64,000 nt of DNA from Lachnospiraceae bacterium (GCA_017626435.1 JAGAIR010000008.1:33645-97644), one strand, 5' to 3'; positions 53,391 through 63,144 are shown, numbered from the stretch's first letter. Numbers and translations are program-made. Notes: generated by a model from the sequence alone, not told the origin.

Positions 53391-55171
53391 TCTTCTACCT
53401 CCTGTAATCCGGATATATCCGGCGAAATCGTCATGGAATAATTGGTATAATATACTACAAATCCCGGTTTACTGCCATTCGGCTTTTTCACATGCTTCCG
53501 CTGGATATAATCAATTTCTACTTTTGTCTGTTCTCTTGCCTTGGAATACCATGCTGCAAGGCTTGCCGCTTCCTCAAAGACACGGTCGGGCAGTTCTTTT
53601 CCCTCTGTCTTTACGATGACGTGGGAGCCTGCCATTCCCTTGGCATGGAACCACCAGTCGCCGCCATTGGCAAAATGAAAGGTCAGTTCTTCATTCTGAT
53701 AATTATTTCTTCCTACATAGATATGGAAACCATCAGAAGACAGATAGTGAAATGGCTTGCTTTTTTCCTGCCGTTTCCCCTTTTCTTTTCCGGCGTGCCG
53801 TTTCATATAGCCATAATCTGCCAGTTCCTGCTTAATGGAGGTGAGGTCAGATTCCTGTCTGGCGATATCCAGTGCATTGCTGATAGATTCCAGATGACGG
53901 ATTTCTTCCTCTGTTTCTTTGATCTGGACAGAAAGAGCTTCAAAAGTCCGTTTCAACTTGGCGTATTTATCAAAATACCGTTTGGCATTTGCCATGACAT
54001 CCATTGTGTCATCCAATGGGATTTTGACTTCCCTGCCTGTGTAATAATTTTCACAGGTGAGAGATTTTTCCCCTCCTGTAAGATGATAACCATAGGTAGT
54101 GATCAATTCCCCGTACACCTTGTATTTTTCTCTTTTTTCTGTATCTTTTAGCTGTTTTTCCTGCAGATCATATTTTTTCCGGTTCCGTTCCAGAGCAGTA
54201 TTGGTAATGCGGCGCAGATCAAAAGATTTCTGACGGATGCGGGAATAGATTTCCTTTGCCTGGTAAAAGTCATACAGCATCTGGCTGACGCTGTTATAAT
54301 TCCGGATTTCGTATGCAGAATCCTGTTGAAAAGAGGTCAGTGCGAGACTGGAAAATTCCATTGGCTCCTGATTCTTAAAAGCGATCATCGGCTGGAAGCT
54401 TTTCTGTTCCAGCTGGGAGCGCATCGTTTCAAAATTGCGGTACAAATGAAGCTTTTCCATCTCGGAAAGTTCACTGGTGCTTCCTCTGTCTGACAGGGAG
54501 GCGCGGTAGAGAAGCTCGTTTGCCATCAATGGGCTGAAACCGGTAAGGGAAGTATAAACAGCTTTGGCAGGGGGTAATGGTTTGGACAGCACCCTGTTGA
54601 TGAAAGCTTCCTGTGTGATCAGATAAGGATTTTCTTTCTCCTGTGTGTTTGGGATAAAATAGTCTCTGCCTGGCAGTACTTCACGCACCGAACTGACCAG
54701 TAATGACACATGCTTGATGCTGTCGATGATCGTATTGTTTTCGTCACAGAAAATGATGTTACTGTGCTTTCCCATCAATTCAATATAGAGAAATTTCTGA
54801 CAGAGATCCCCCATCTCGTTAAGATGTTCCAGCTCCATGCAGAGAACACGCTCCAGATCATATTGTTTTATTGATATAATGCGGCAGTTGTTCAGATGTT
54901 TTCTCAATACCATGCAGAAGACAGGTGCCGTCATCGGTGATGTTTTATTTTCTTCTGTCAGGTAGATCAGCGGAAGACTGGGATTGACAGAAATGACCAG
55001 TCTGTGCTGGGAACGGACAGTTTTTCCATCCTCCTCGGATTGCCTGCTCTGTTTTATCGTTAATAAAAGTTCATCCTTTTCCGGCTGGGCGATTTTTGTA
55101 ATTCGTCCTCCTGCCAGGGTCCGCTGCAGTTCCTCTGCTACATTTGCAATGACAATGCCATCTAAAGCCAT
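53387..55171 (-). CDS. rqcH: Rqc2/NEMF homologue RqcH (NFACT protein)
   Basis: A 594-residue protein of ribosome-associated quality control, which adds alanine tails to stalled chains. It has an NFACT-N domain (MALDGIVIANVAEEL onward), long coiled-coil helices (about 300-435) and a C-terminal NFACT-R domain with GRNNYQNEEL and WFHAKGMAGSHVIVK. Older labels call it fibronectin-binding protein. The start at 55171 has GGAGG; the longer frame does not. A consensus promoter lies upstream. Confidence 0.92.
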   Translation of the reverse strand: MALDGIVIANVAEELQRTLAGGRITKIAQPEKDELLLTIKQSRQSEEDGKTVRSQHRLVISVNPSLPLIYLTEENKTSPMTAPVFCMVLRKHLNNCRIISIKQYDLERVLCMELEHLNEMGDLCQKFLYIELMGKHSNIIFCDENNTIIDSIKHVSLLVSSVREVLPGRDYFIPNTQEKENPYLITQEAFINRVLSKPLPPAKAVYTSLTGFSPLMANELLYRASLSDRGSTSELSEMEKLHLYRNFETMRSQLEQKSFQPMIAFKNQEPMEFSSLALTSFQQDSAYEIRNYNSVSQMLYDFYQAKEIYSRIRQKSFDLRRITNTALERNRKKYDLQEKQLKDTEKREKYKVYGELITTYGYHLTGGEKSLTCENYYTGREVKIPLDDTMDVMANAKRYFDKYAKLKRTFEALSVQIKETEEEIRHLESISNALDIARQESDLTSIKQELADYGYMKRHAGKEKGKRQEKSKPFHYLSSDGFHIYVGRNNYQNEELTFHFANGGDWWFHAKGMAGSHVIVKTEGKELPDRVFEEAASLAAWYSKAREQTKVEIDYIQRKHVKKPNGSKPGFVVYYTNYSMTISPDISGLQEVEE

Positions 55172-55215
55172 AGTGATACCTCCATAATGCCGCATGTTGT
55201 ATTTCTATCGTAATC

Positions 55216-55244
55216 ATTTTATAGATAAGGAACGATAATGTCAA
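55216..55244 (-). promoter_or_regulatory. rqcH operon promoter
   Basis: On the minus strand, consensus TTGACA (55239-55244) and TAAAAT (55216-55221) are 17 bp apart. Confidence 0.75.
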
Positions 55245-55303
55245 CGCACAGACAAAGGGGATGTGGGAAGAACACAGGAAAAGGGGGATACAGGAAAGGG
55301 CTG

Positions 55304-55332
55304 TTGCGAAAAAATCAGGAATATGCTAAGAT
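55304..55332 (+). promoter_or_regulatory. Possible promoter of the acyltransferase gene
   Basis: TTGCGA (55304-55309) and TAAGAT (55327-55332, with upstream TG) are 17 bp apart. The rest of 55245-55416 holds no convincing gene. Confidence 0.5.
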
Positions 55333-55425
55333 TATTTATTGTGTTTATTTATGTTTTTACGAGAATAGAAGCCATGTGGCTGAGAGAAAGTGGGACAGTT
55401 ACAAAAGAATTGGAGGATGAAAAAA

Positions 55426-56166
55426 GTGCTTCGTTTTATATATGTAATTGCAGGAAATCTCCATCGTGCCTGGATGATACCCACAATGGGATATTATGCC
55501 AGACATGATGAAAAGTACTCAGAAGAATTCCGCTATCAGTATGATCTGAAAGTGATACGTAAGATGATGAAAACAGGAAGGATACGGACGAATGCCTATG
55601 GTCAGGAAAATCTTCCGGTGGAGGGTGGATATGTGATGTTTTCCAACCATCAGGGAAAGTATGATGCCTTGGGAATCATGCATACACATAAAAAACCCTG
55701 TTCTGTGGTGATGGATGATGCACGTTCCCATGTTCCTCTGGTGAAACAGTTTATCGATCTGGTAAAGGGCAAACGGATGAAGCTGGATGATCTGCGTCAG
55801 GCAGCAGGTATCATAAAGGAAGTATCCCAGGAGGTAAAGCAGGGAAGGAAATTTATTATTTTTCCGGCTGGAGGATATAAACATCGCAATGGCAACTCAG
55901 TAGACCTTTTTAAGCCAGGCTGTTTTAAGAGTGCAATGAGGGCAAAGGCTCCGGTTGTTCCCGTTGCCATAGTAGATTCCTGGAAGGTTTTTGACCTGTG
56001 GTCTCTGCGCAGGATAAGGACCCAGGTATATTATTTGCAGCCACTCTATTATGAAGAGTATAAAAATATGAAATCCGTGGAGGTCTGCGATCTGATCTAT
56101 CAACGGATCTGTCAGGCGGTAAAACTGGCAGAGATGGGACGGCCGGATCTGGCTGTCAAGTGTTAG
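55426..56166 (+). CDS. PlsC-like lysophospholipid acyltransferase
   Basis: A 246-residue enzyme with an acyltransferase domain. The HX4D motif appears in altered form as NHQGKYDALG (His-x4-Asp) near residue 75, and the phosphate-binding FPAGGYKHRNG replaces the usual FPEGTRS. It would acylate a lysophospholipid at the membrane. GGAGG abuts ATG 55417, so GTG 55426, nine bases away, is the better start. It converges on the dacF-like gene with only ten bases between. Confidence 0.8.
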   Translation: MLRFIYVIAGNLHRAWMIPTMGYYARHDEKYSEEFRYQYDLKVIRKMMKTGRIRTNAYGQENLPVEGGYVMFSNHQGKYDALGIMHTHKKPCSVVMDDARSHVPLVKQFIDLVKGKRMKLDDLRQAAGIIKEVSQEVKQGRKFIIFPAGGYKHRNGNSVDLFKPGCFKSAMRAKAPVVPVAIVDSWKVFDLWSLRRIRTQVYYLQPLYYEEYKNMKSVEVCDLIYQRICQAVKLAEMGRPDLAVKC

Positions 56167-56176
56167 TATCTTATTC

Positions 56177-57427
56177 TCAGCTTACCAGAAAAAGTTTGGA
56201 AAGCTGATGTATCCAGTATTTATAGTCAATTTTTTTGATATTTTTTTCTGCCGTCAGAGGAATTTCCAGAAAGGTGGTTCCATTGACGGCATATTTTTCA
56301 TATCCCACAATGTCTCCCGCCCTTACCGGAGCATTTATTTTTTCTGGAAGTTCTTGATGAATGGTGATTCTATCGGAGGAGGTCAACAAGAGAGAAGGTG
56401 ATGCTTCTTTGTTTCGTTTTACGGAAAGAGTACCCTGTTGACCGTCTGTTACAGACTGAATGATTTCACTTTGATTGATTGGAATGCTGACTGTTTCATA
56501 TCCCTCAAATCCAAAGTCCATCAGTTTTTTGGTATCTGCCCATTTATATGACTTATTCGGTGGCCATCCACAGGCGAGAACAGAAGAGACCAGAGTGCGT
56601 CCGTCTCTCCGTGCGGCACCACAGAAACAGTAGCCGGCATTTCCGGTAAAGCCGGTTTTGATACCGATTGCTCCGGAATACTGTCCTAAAAAGGCATCGT
56701 GGTTATTGACAGTAAAGCTTCGTTTTCCGGTCTGCTCTTTGAAAGAATAGCTGGATGTGCCAATAATCTTTAGGAAATCCTCATTCTGTATAGCATAGCT
56801 GGCTATAAGGCATAACTCAGCGGCTGTTGTGTAATGTTCCTCATGGTCCAGGCCATTTGGCGTGACAAAATGGGTATTAGTACAGCCAAGATCCTGTGCC
56901 TTCTGGTTCATCAGTTCGGCAAAACCTTCTACGGAGCCACCTAGATGTTCGGCGATAGCCACCGCAGTGTCATTGTGGGATTCCAGCATTAGGGAGTAAA
57001 GTAAATCCTCTAGAAGATAGCTTTCTCCTTCTCTGATATTTAGCTGTACATCCGGCATGGAAGCAGCGTAAGAGGACACGGAAACAGTGTCAGAAAGATT
57101 TCCCTGTTCCAGAGCCAGGATGCAGGTCATGATTTTTGTGGTACTTGCCATGGGCATTTGTTTTTCTGCGTTTTTAGAACAGAGGATCCGTCCGCTGTCA
57201 GCATCCATAACACAATAGGCTTTTGCATAAAGAGAGGATGGAGTAGTGGCTGAAGAGCTGCAGCCCAGCTCTCTGGCAGAATATTGAATGTCTTCCGGAT
57301 TGGTTCCTGAGGAGAGAGAGCTGTCTGGGATGATAGTTTCAGACTGGGTTTGCAGACAATGGCTGAGGGAAATATATAGCAGGAAGATACTGATACCAAA
57401 TAAAATAATACTGATTCCTTTTTGCAT
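56177..57427 (-). CDS. D-alanyl-D-alanine carboxypeptidase (DacF/PBP5 type)
   Basis: A 416-residue low-molecular-weight penicillin-binding protein that trims peptidoglycan stem peptides. Signal anchor at 5-22; active Ser95-x-x-Lys98 in ASTTKIM, the SHN triad near residue 155, and IKTGFTGNAG. A C-terminal beta-rich domain (about 330-400) follows. The family's C-terminal amphipathic helix is weak. Start at 57427 is served by GAGG; a longer reading lacks a ribosome site. Confidence 0.92.
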   Translation of the reverse strand: MQKGISIILFGISIFLLYISLSHCLQTQSETIIPDSSLSSGTNPEDIQYSARELGCSSSATTPSSLYAKAYCVMDADSGRILCSKNAEKQMPMASTTKIMTCILALEQGNLSDTVSVSSYAASMPDVQLNIREGESYLLEDLLYSLMLESHNDTAVAIAEHLGGSVEGFAELMNQKAQDLGCTNTHFVTPNGLDHEEHYTTAAELCLIASYAIQNEDFLKIIGTSSYSFKEQTGKRSFTVNNHDAFLGQYSGAIGIKTGFTGNAGYCFCGAARRDGRTLVSSVLACGWPPNKSYKWADTKKLMDFGFEGYETVSIPINQSEIIQSVTDGQQGTLSVKRNKEASPSLLLTSSDRITIHQELPEKINAPVRAGDIVGYEKYAVNGTTFLEIPLTAEKNIKKIDYKYWIHQLSKLFLVS

Positions 57428-57553
57428 GGCAACCTCGCTTGTCAACTCTGCATTTTGTTCTATACAGATATGTGACACAAACATGATTCATTCTTAATTA
57501 TATGAAGCAGAAACGGAATCATTCTTTTTAATAGGATAAAATGCAAAAAATGG

Positions 57554-57582
57554 TTGCTATTTTGTGGTAAAAGAGATAAACT
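57554..57582 (+). promoter_or_regulatory. Possible promoter of the sodium-pump cluster
   Basis: TTGCTA (57554-57559) and TAAACT (57577-57582) are 17 bp apart. A TTACA-N5-TGTAA palindrome (57582-57596) follows at once and could be an operator. Confidence 0.4.
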
Positions 57583-57635
57583 TACAATTGGTGTAAATTT
57601 GTTTTAATTATTACTATTATATAGGAGGGCTGAAC

Positions 57636-59069
57636 ATGAGTAACACAAATGCTTTGTCAGCGAAAGATCGTATTGCGACTTTGGTTGACGAAAACAGTTT
57701 TGTTGAAATCGGTGCAAATATTACCAAAAGAAGCACTGATTTTAACATGCAGGAAAAATCCGTACCGGCAGACGGAGTGATTACCGGATATGGATTGATC
57801 CAAAATAATCCTGTCTATATTTACAGTCAGGATGCGGCTGCACTGAATGGAACAATTGGTGAGATGCACGCAAAAAAAATCGCACATGTTTATGAATTGG
57901 CTATGAAAACCGGAGTTCCGGTTATTGGTCTGATTGATTGTGCCGGTATGCGTCTTCAGGAGGCTACCGATGCACTTGCTGGATTTGGAAAAATTTATAA
58001 GATGAAGGCAAAGGCTTCCGGTGTCGTTCCACAGATCAGTGCTATTTTTGGAAACTGCGGTGGCGGAGTAGCTGTTATGGCTGCTATGAGCGACTTCACC
58101 TTTATGGAGAAGGGAAATGCCAAACTGTTTGTCAATTCTCCAAATACATTAGACGGAAATTACACGGACAAGCTGGATACAGCATCCGCAGATTTCCAAC
58201 AGACAGCATCTGTAGTTGATTTTGTCTGTGAGGGAGAGGTTGAAATGATCAACAGCGTAAGAGAACTGATTGCTATTCTTCCTGAAAACAACAACGATAC
58301 TGCAGGCATGGAGGAATGCATGGATGATCTGAACCGTATGGTTCCTGACTTTGCTGCTGAAGTAAAAGACCCTGCTCTTGCGTTAGAGGATTTGGGCGAC
58401 AATAATTTCTTCTTTGAGGTAAAGAAAGGATATGCCAGGGAAATGGTTACCGGATTTATCTGCCTGGATGGTCTGACAGTTGGCTGTGTGGCGAACCGTA
58501 CTGCCGTTTTTGATGAGAATGGAAAAGAGGCTGAGACCTTTGAGGCACGTCTTACTTCCGCTGGCTGTGACAAGGCAGTATCTTTTATTCAGAAGTGTGA
58601 TGCATTCAATATTCCAGTGCTTACATTAACCAATGTAGAAGGATTTGCTACATCTGTAGAAGAAGAGAAGACAATCGCTGCAAAGGCTGCCCGTCTTACC
58701 GCTGCTTTCGCAGAGTCAGATGTACCAAAGGTAAATCTCATTACCGGAAAGGCTTACGGCAGTGCATATATCTGCATGAACTCAAAGCATATCGGTGCAG
58801 ATATGGTATTTGCTCTTCCGGAAGCACAGATTGGTATGATGGACGCTGATGTTGCTGCAAAGATCATGTATGCAGATGATAAGGATGCAGATCTTTCTGC
58901 AAAGGCTGCCCAGTTTGCAGCACAGTCCGGTACGGATGCAGCTGCAGCGAGAGGCTATATTGATTCTATCATTGCTCCTGAATCAGCTAGAAAACAGTTA
59001 TTATTCGCATTTGAGATGCTTTTTACCAAAAGTGAGTATCCAATCGGCAAAAAGCATGGAACCATCTAA
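57636..59069 (+). CDS. Acyl-CoA carboxyltransferase subunit (MmdA/PccB-like)
   Basis: A 477-residue protein of the carboxyl transferase family with two crotonase-like halves. Seen features are VPADGVITGYG, SQDAAALNGTIGEMHAKKI given in part as DAAALNGTIGEMHA, and the oxyanion GNCGGGVAVMAAMSDF and KAYGSAYICMNS regions. It would move a carboxyl group from an acyl-CoA (methylmalonyl-CoA or similar) to biotin. It is a bit shorter than MmdA (about 510). A strong AGGAGGG site precedes it. It is first in the pump cluster. Confidence 0.88.
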   Translation: MSNTNALSAKDRIATLVDENSFVEIGANITKRSTDFNMQEKSVPADGVITGYGLIQNNPVYIYSQDAAALNGTIGEMHAKKIAHVYELAMKTGVPVIGLIDCAGMRLQEATDALAGFGKIYKMKAKASGVVPQISAIFGNCGGGVAVMAAMSDFTFMEKGNAKLFVNSPNTLDGNYTDKLDTASADFQQTASVVDFVCEGEVEMINSVRELIAILPENNNDTAGMEECMDDLNRMVPDFAAEVKDPALALEDLGDNNFFFEVKKGYAREMVTGFICLDGLTVGCVANRTAVFDENGKEAETFEARLTSAGCDKAVSFIQKCDAFNIPVLTLTNVEGFATSVEEEKTIAAKAARLTAAFAESDVPKVNLITGKAYGSAYICMNSKHIGADMVFALPEAQIGMMDADVAAKIMYADDKDADLSAKAAQFAAQSGTDAAAARGYIDSIIAPESARKQLLFAFEMLFTKSEYPIGKKHGTI

Positions 59070-59083
59070 GTAAGGAGAGGCAT

Positions 59084-59809
59084 ATGAAAAAGAGATTTGT
59101 TTTACTTTTCTGCATCATATCCTGTGTTCTGATGGTGGCAGGCTGCAGCCTTGTAAGAGAAAATGAAAACTTCAATAAAAAGGAGTTGGAAACCCAGACA
59201 GACGAGTTTATTCAGAGCTGGTTTGCTGCGGATTTTAATGGCACCATTGAGGCATATCAGTCACAAATGGATGAAACAACCCTTGCCCAGTATCAGGAAT
59301 ATGCTGCATTACAGGAAAAATATAAAGGCGTAAAAGAAAAAATCAAGACTACATTTACCATTACGACAGATTCTGCCACAGTAAATGAAACCGTACTTTG
59401 TGAAAATGGGAAAAAGATGATCATCAGCCTTTCCTTTAACGAGGACGGAAGTATTCAGACAGATGATAGCGGTGTCTATGTTTTCAAATTTGATGAATAT
59501 AAGACTCTTGGCCAGAAAATGGGAAAAGCTGGTCTGAATACGATTATGAGCATGGCGATCGTATTTGCTGTATTGATTTTTATTTCCCTGCTGATCAGTT
59601 GTTTTGTTATTTTTGGTAAAATCCAGAATAAGCAGACCAAAACGGAGAGCCAGCCGGTTGCTACACCAGTAGTACAGGCTGCTGTAGAGGAAGAAAACCT
59701 GGCAGATGATCTGGAGCTAGTTGCTGTCATTACCGCTGCAATCGCAGCTGCCACTGAGGCGGAAAGTACAGATGGACTGGTGGTCCGTTCGATTATCCGC
59801 AGATCATAG
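59084..59809 (+). CDS. OadG-like subunit with lipoprotein N-terminal domain
   Basis: A 241-residue protein with two parts. Residues 1-145 are a lipoprotein: lipobox VAGC, then a small mixed domain (30-145) of DUF3887/NTF2-like look. Residues 148-241 are OadG-like: one transmembrane segment (about 152-175), a variable linker, and the typical tail ELVAVITAAIAAATE ending VVRSIIRRS. Common OadG proteins are under 130 residues with no extracellular domain. It would link the carboxyltransferase to the membrane subunit. Confidence 0.78.
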   Translation: MKKRFVLLFCIISCVLMVAGCSLVRENENFNKKELETQTDEFIQSWFAADFNGTIEAYQSQMDETTLAQYQEYAALQEKYKGVKEKIKTTFTITTDSATVNETVLCENGKKMIISLSFNEDGSIQTDDSGVYVFKFDEYKTLGQKMGKAGLNTIMSMAIVFAVLIFISLLISCFVIFGKIQNKQTKTESQPVATPVVQAAVEEENLADDLELVAVITAAIAAATEAESTDGLVVRSIIRRS

Positions 59810-59861
59810 CATATACTTTTCACAATGATACGCGCAAAAAATGCGCAGAATGGAGGATAAC

Positions 59862-60224
59862 ATGAAAAATTATACAATTACTGTAAATGGAACTGTTTAT
59901 GATGTTACTGTAGAAGAGGGTGGTGCCGGAGCGGCAGCTCCCGTGGCAGGTACACCAAAAGCTGCACCAAAGGCAGCACCAAAGGCAGCTGCACCAGCAG
60001 GTGGACAGGGCTCTGTTAAGGTAAATGCACCAATGCCTGGTAAAATTTTATCTGTAAAGGCTTCTGCCGGACAGGCTGTAAAGAAAGGAGACGTACTTCT
60101 GATTCTGGAAGCGATGAAGATGGAGAATGAAGTAGTTGCACCAGAAGATGGTACCGTAGCAAGTATTAATGTTGCAGCTGGTGATTCTGTAGAGGCAGGA
60201 GCAGTACTGGCGACTTTGAATTAA
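59862..60224 (+). CDS. Biotin carrier subunit of the decarboxylase
   Basis: A 120-residue biotin/lipoyl carrier. The N-terminal part (MKNYTITVNGTVYDVTVEE) is followed by an Ala-Pro-Lys linker of repeated KAAP units (about 34-53) and the biotinyl domain with Lys86 in EAMKMENE, 35 residues from the C-terminus as usual. It carries the carboxyl group between transferase and membrane pump. ATG 59862 has a TGGAGG site. Confidence 0.93.
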   Translation: MKNYTITVNGTVYDVTVEEGGAGAAAPVAGTPKAAPKAAPKAAAPAGGQGSVKVNAPMPGKILSVKASAGQAVKKGDVLLILEAMKMENEVVAPEDGTVASINVAAGDSVEAGAVLATLN

Positions 60225-60241
60225 TTTAGGAGGGAATTACT

Positions 60242-61390
60242 TTGGATTACATTATGACAACGCTGGAGAATCTGGCTGGTCAGACTGCATTTACCACGTT
60301 AACTCCTGGTAATTATCTGATGATTCTGGTCGGCTGTATCTTTCTCTATCTGGCGATTAAAAAAGAATATGAGCCGTTGCTGTTGCTTCCAATCGCATTT
60401 GGCATGATTCTGGTCAATATTTATCCGGATATCATGGCAAGTCCTGAGGATACATCCAATGGCGTAGGTGGATTATTACATTACTTTTATATTTTAGATG
60501 AGTGGAGTATCCTGCCTTCTTTGATTTTCTTAGGAGTAGGTGCCATGACCGATTTTGGTCCGCTGATTGCCAACCCGATGAGTTTCCTTCTGGGAGCGGC
60601 AGCCCAGTTTGGTATTTTCACCGCTTATCTGATCGCAATCTGGTGGGGCTTTAATGATAAGGCTGCCGCTGCGATTTCTATTATCGGTGGTGCTGACGGT
60701 CCTACTTCCATTTTCCTTTGTGGTAAGCTGAAGCAGACGGAATACATGGGCCCGATTGCTGTAGCGGCATATTCCTATATGTCTCTGGTGCCGATCATCC
60801 AGCCACCGATCATGAAGCTTCTTACTACGGAAAAGGAGCGTAAGATTAAGATGGAACAGCTTCGTCCGGTTTCCAAGCTGGAGAAGATTTTGTTCCCGAT
60901 CATTGTTACTATTGTAGTTTGCCTGTTGTTGCCGACAACGGCACCTCTGGTAGGTATGCTGATGCTTGGTAACCTGTTTAGGGAATCCGGTGTAGTAAAG
61001 CAGCTTGCAGATACTGCTTCCAATGCTTTAATGTACATTGTTGTTATTCTGCTGGGTACTTCTGTAGGTGCTTCTACTTCAGCAGAGGCATTCCTGAGAT
61101 TGGAGACATTAAAGATTGTCGGACTGGGACTGATTGCATTCTGCGTTGGTACTGCATCCGGTGTCCTGTTTGGTAAGCTGATGTGCTGGGCAACCAAGGG
61201 AAAGGTAAATCCACTGATTGGTTCTGCCGGTGTATCTGCCGTGCCTATGGCGGCACGTGTGTCACAGAAGGTTGGTGCCGAAGCGGATCCAACCAACTTC
61301 CTTCTGATGCATGCAATGGGTCCGAATGTTGCCGGTGTTATTGGTACCGCAGTTGCTGCTGGTGTATTTATGGCGATATTCGGCATATAA
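60242..61390 (+). CDS. oadB: Sodium-translocating decarboxylase beta subunit
   Basis: A 382-residue membrane protein with about ten transmembrane segments. It decarboxylates carboxybiotin and pumps sodium out. Key family parts are [15 protein letters not shown] with the sodium-binding Asp, [13 protein letters not shown], and [11 protein letters not shown]. The start is TTG 60242, fixed by AGGAGGG seven bases away; ATG 60254 is too far from that site. It lies 17 bp after the carrier gene. Confidence 0.95.
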   Translation: MDYIMTTLENLAGQTAFTTLTPGNYLMILVGCIFLYLAIKKEYEPLLLLPIAFGMILVNIYPDIMASPEDTSNGVGGLLHYFYILDEWSILPSLIFLGVGAMTDFGPLIANPMSFLLGAAAQFGIFTAYLIAIWWGFNDKAAAAISIIGGADGPTSIFLCGKLKQTEYMGPIAVAAYSYMSLVPIIQPPIMKLLTTEKERKIKMEQLRPVSKLEKILFPIIVTIVVCLLLPTTAPLVGMLMLGNLFRESGVVKQLADTASNALMYIVVILLGTSVGASTSAEAFLRLETLKIVGLGLIAFCVGTASGVLFGKLMCWATKGKVNPLIGSAGVSAVPMAARVSQKVGAEADPTNFLLMHAMGPNVAGVIGTAVAAGVFMAIFGI

Positions 61391-61441
61391 GATATGCTTC
61401 ATCAGGTACTAATGAAATCGTATACTGGAAATTAACAAATT

Positions 61442-61530
61442 ATTCTGCCGAATTTTATCTGGCAGAATGAAGGCAGGGCGAAGGATGAACTTTGCTCAGC
61501 AGGTTTGTGTCTGCGCTGCACACAGACCTG
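61442..61530 (+). other. Two RNA stem-loops between oadB and oadA
   Basis: A perfect 8-bp stem (61442-61449 with 61461-61468) and an 11-bp stem with one G-U pair (61500-61510 with 61520-61530) occupy the 165-base gap. Neither has a T run, so they are more likely mRNA stability or processing elements than terminators. Confidence 0.55.
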
Positions 61531-61567
61531 ATATATACAAGAAGGCAGTGCAGAAATGAGGGAAATC

Positions 61568-62980
61568 ATGGCAGAGATAGAGAAGAAACCTTTAAAAATC
61601 ACAGAGACCATTCTCCGTGATGCGCATCAGTCTCTGATTGCAACCAGAATGACAACAGAGCAGATGCTTCCGATTATTGATAAGATGGATCAGGTGGGAT
61701 ACCATGCCGTTGAGTGCTGGGGTGGTGCTACCTTTGATGCTTCCCTGAGATTCTTAAAGGAGGATCCATGGGAGAGGCTTCGTAAATTAAAAGCTGGTTT
61801 TAAAAACACAAAGCTGCAGATGTTATTCCGTGGACAGAACATTCTGGGGTATAATCATTATGCTGATGATGTGGTAGAGTATTTTGTACAGAAATCCATT
61901 GCAAATGGTATTGATATCATTCGTATTTTTGACTGTCTGAATGATTTACGTAATCTGGAAACAGCAGTAAAGGCTGCTAACAAGGAAAATGGACATGCAC
62001 AGATAGCTCTCTCCTATACGTTAGGTGATGCTTATACTCTGGATTACTGGAAGGATATGGCAAAGAGAATTGAAGATCTGGGCGCAAAATCTCTTTGTAT
62101 CAAGGATATGGCAGGTCTTCTGGTCCCAGCAAAGGCTACCGAGCTGGTAACTGCATTGAAGGAATCCGTAGATATTCCAATTGACCTTCACACCCACTAT
62201 ACTTCTGGTGTGGCTTCTATGACTTATATGAAGGCGGTAGAGGCAGGATGTGATATTATTGATACAGCAATGTCACCATTCTCTATGGGAACCAGCCAGC
62301 CTGCTACAGAGGTTATGGTAGAGGCATTTAAGGACACTCCATATGATACTGGTCTGGATCAGAATAAGCTGGCAGAAATCGCAGAATACTTCCGTCCAAT
62401 GCGTGAGGAAGCTCTGGAAAGCGGTCTGATGAATACCAAGGTGCTTGGTGTTAATATCAAGACTCTGATGTATCAGGTTCCAGGAGGAATGTTAAGTAAC
62501 CTGGTATCCCAGTTAAAGGAAATGGGACAGGAGGATAAGTATGAACAGGTGCTGGAAGAGGTGCCTAGAGTTCGTAAGGACTTTGGTGAGCCGCCACTTG
62601 TTACTCCGTCTTCCCAGATCGTTGGTACACAGGCCGTATTGAATGTGGTATCCGGCGAGAGATATAAGATGGTGACAAAAGAGTCTAAGAAGCTTCTGTC
62701 TGGTGAGTTTGGTCAGACTGTTAAGCCATTTGACCCAGAGGTTCAGAAGAAGTGTATCGGCGATACCAAGCCAATCACCTGCCGTCCAGCAGATCTGATC
62801 AAGCCACAGCTGGCTGATCTGGAAAAGGAAATGGCTCAGTACAAACAGCAGGATGAGGATGTTCTTTCTTATGCATTGTTCCCACAGGTAGCTATGGAGT
62901 TCTTTAAATACCGTGAGGCACAGCAGCAGAAGGTAGATGCCACAGCAGCAGATACAGAGAATAAAGCGTATCCCGTTTAA
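61568..62980 (+). CDS. oadA: Oxaloacetate decarboxylase alpha/pyruvate carboxylase subunit B-type carboxyltransferase
   Basis: A 470-residue carboxyltransferase with a TIM-barrel domain (TETILRDAHQSLIATRM at about 10-26; metal site HTHYTSG) and a conserved C-terminal region. It acts on oxaloacetate or pyruvate with carboxybiotin. The C-terminal biotin domain of many OadA proteins is missing; the separate carrier in the cluster would serve. ATG 61568 (MAEIEKK) has GAGGG close upstream; ATG 61556 is the other option. A strong terminator follows. Confidence 0.92.
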   Translation: MAEIEKKPLKITETILRDAHQSLIATRMTTEQMLPIIDKMDQVGYHAVECWGGATFDASLRFLKEDPWERLRKLKAGFKNTKLQMLFRGQNILGYNHYADDVVEYFVQKSIANGIDIIRIFDCLNDLRNLETAVKAANKENGHAQIALSYTLGDAYTLDYWKDMAKRIEDLGAKSLCIKDMAGLLVPAKATELVTALKESVDIPIDLHTHYTSGVASMTYMKAVEAGCDIIDTAMSPFSMGTSQPATEVMVEAFKDTPYDTGLDQNKLAEIAEYFRPMREEALESGLMNTKVLGVNIKTLMYQVPGGMLSNLVSQLKEMGQEDKYEQVLEEVPRVRKDFGEPPLVTPSSQIVGTQAVLNVVSGERYKMVTKESKKLLSGEFGQTVKPFDPEVQKKCIGDTKPITCRPADLIKPQLADLEKEMAQYKQQDEDVLSYALFPQVAMEFFKYREAQQQKVDATAADTENKAYPV

Positions 62981-63050
62981 GGATATTACAATTTTATGTT
63001 AGAAGAATGCGAAATCAGCATTCTGATATAAATCCTAAGAAAAACAAGAG

Positions 63051-63096
63051 AAAAGGATGGTCTGGCAATTTGATTTTTGCCAGACCATCCTTTTTT
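63051..63096. terminator. Bidirectional terminator after oadA
   Basis: A long stem of about 17 bp (63051-63068 with 63076-63094) with A and T runs at its ends serves oadA and the converging DUF4321 gene. Confidence 0.95.
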
Positions 63097-63144
63097 CCTG
63101 TTTAAGATCAGCATAGCCTCCTGTTTCAAATTCGAACCGTTGGG

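Noticed and set aside
53492..54151. 219-codon frame opposite rqcH
   Set aside because: Antisense to a conserved gene; hydrophobic look comes from the complement of Lys- and Glu-rich coiled-coil codons.
55238..55508. Two short overlapping frames upstream of the acyltransferase
   Set aside because: No ribosome site, basic low-quality composition, and they overlap the promoter regions of both flanking genes.
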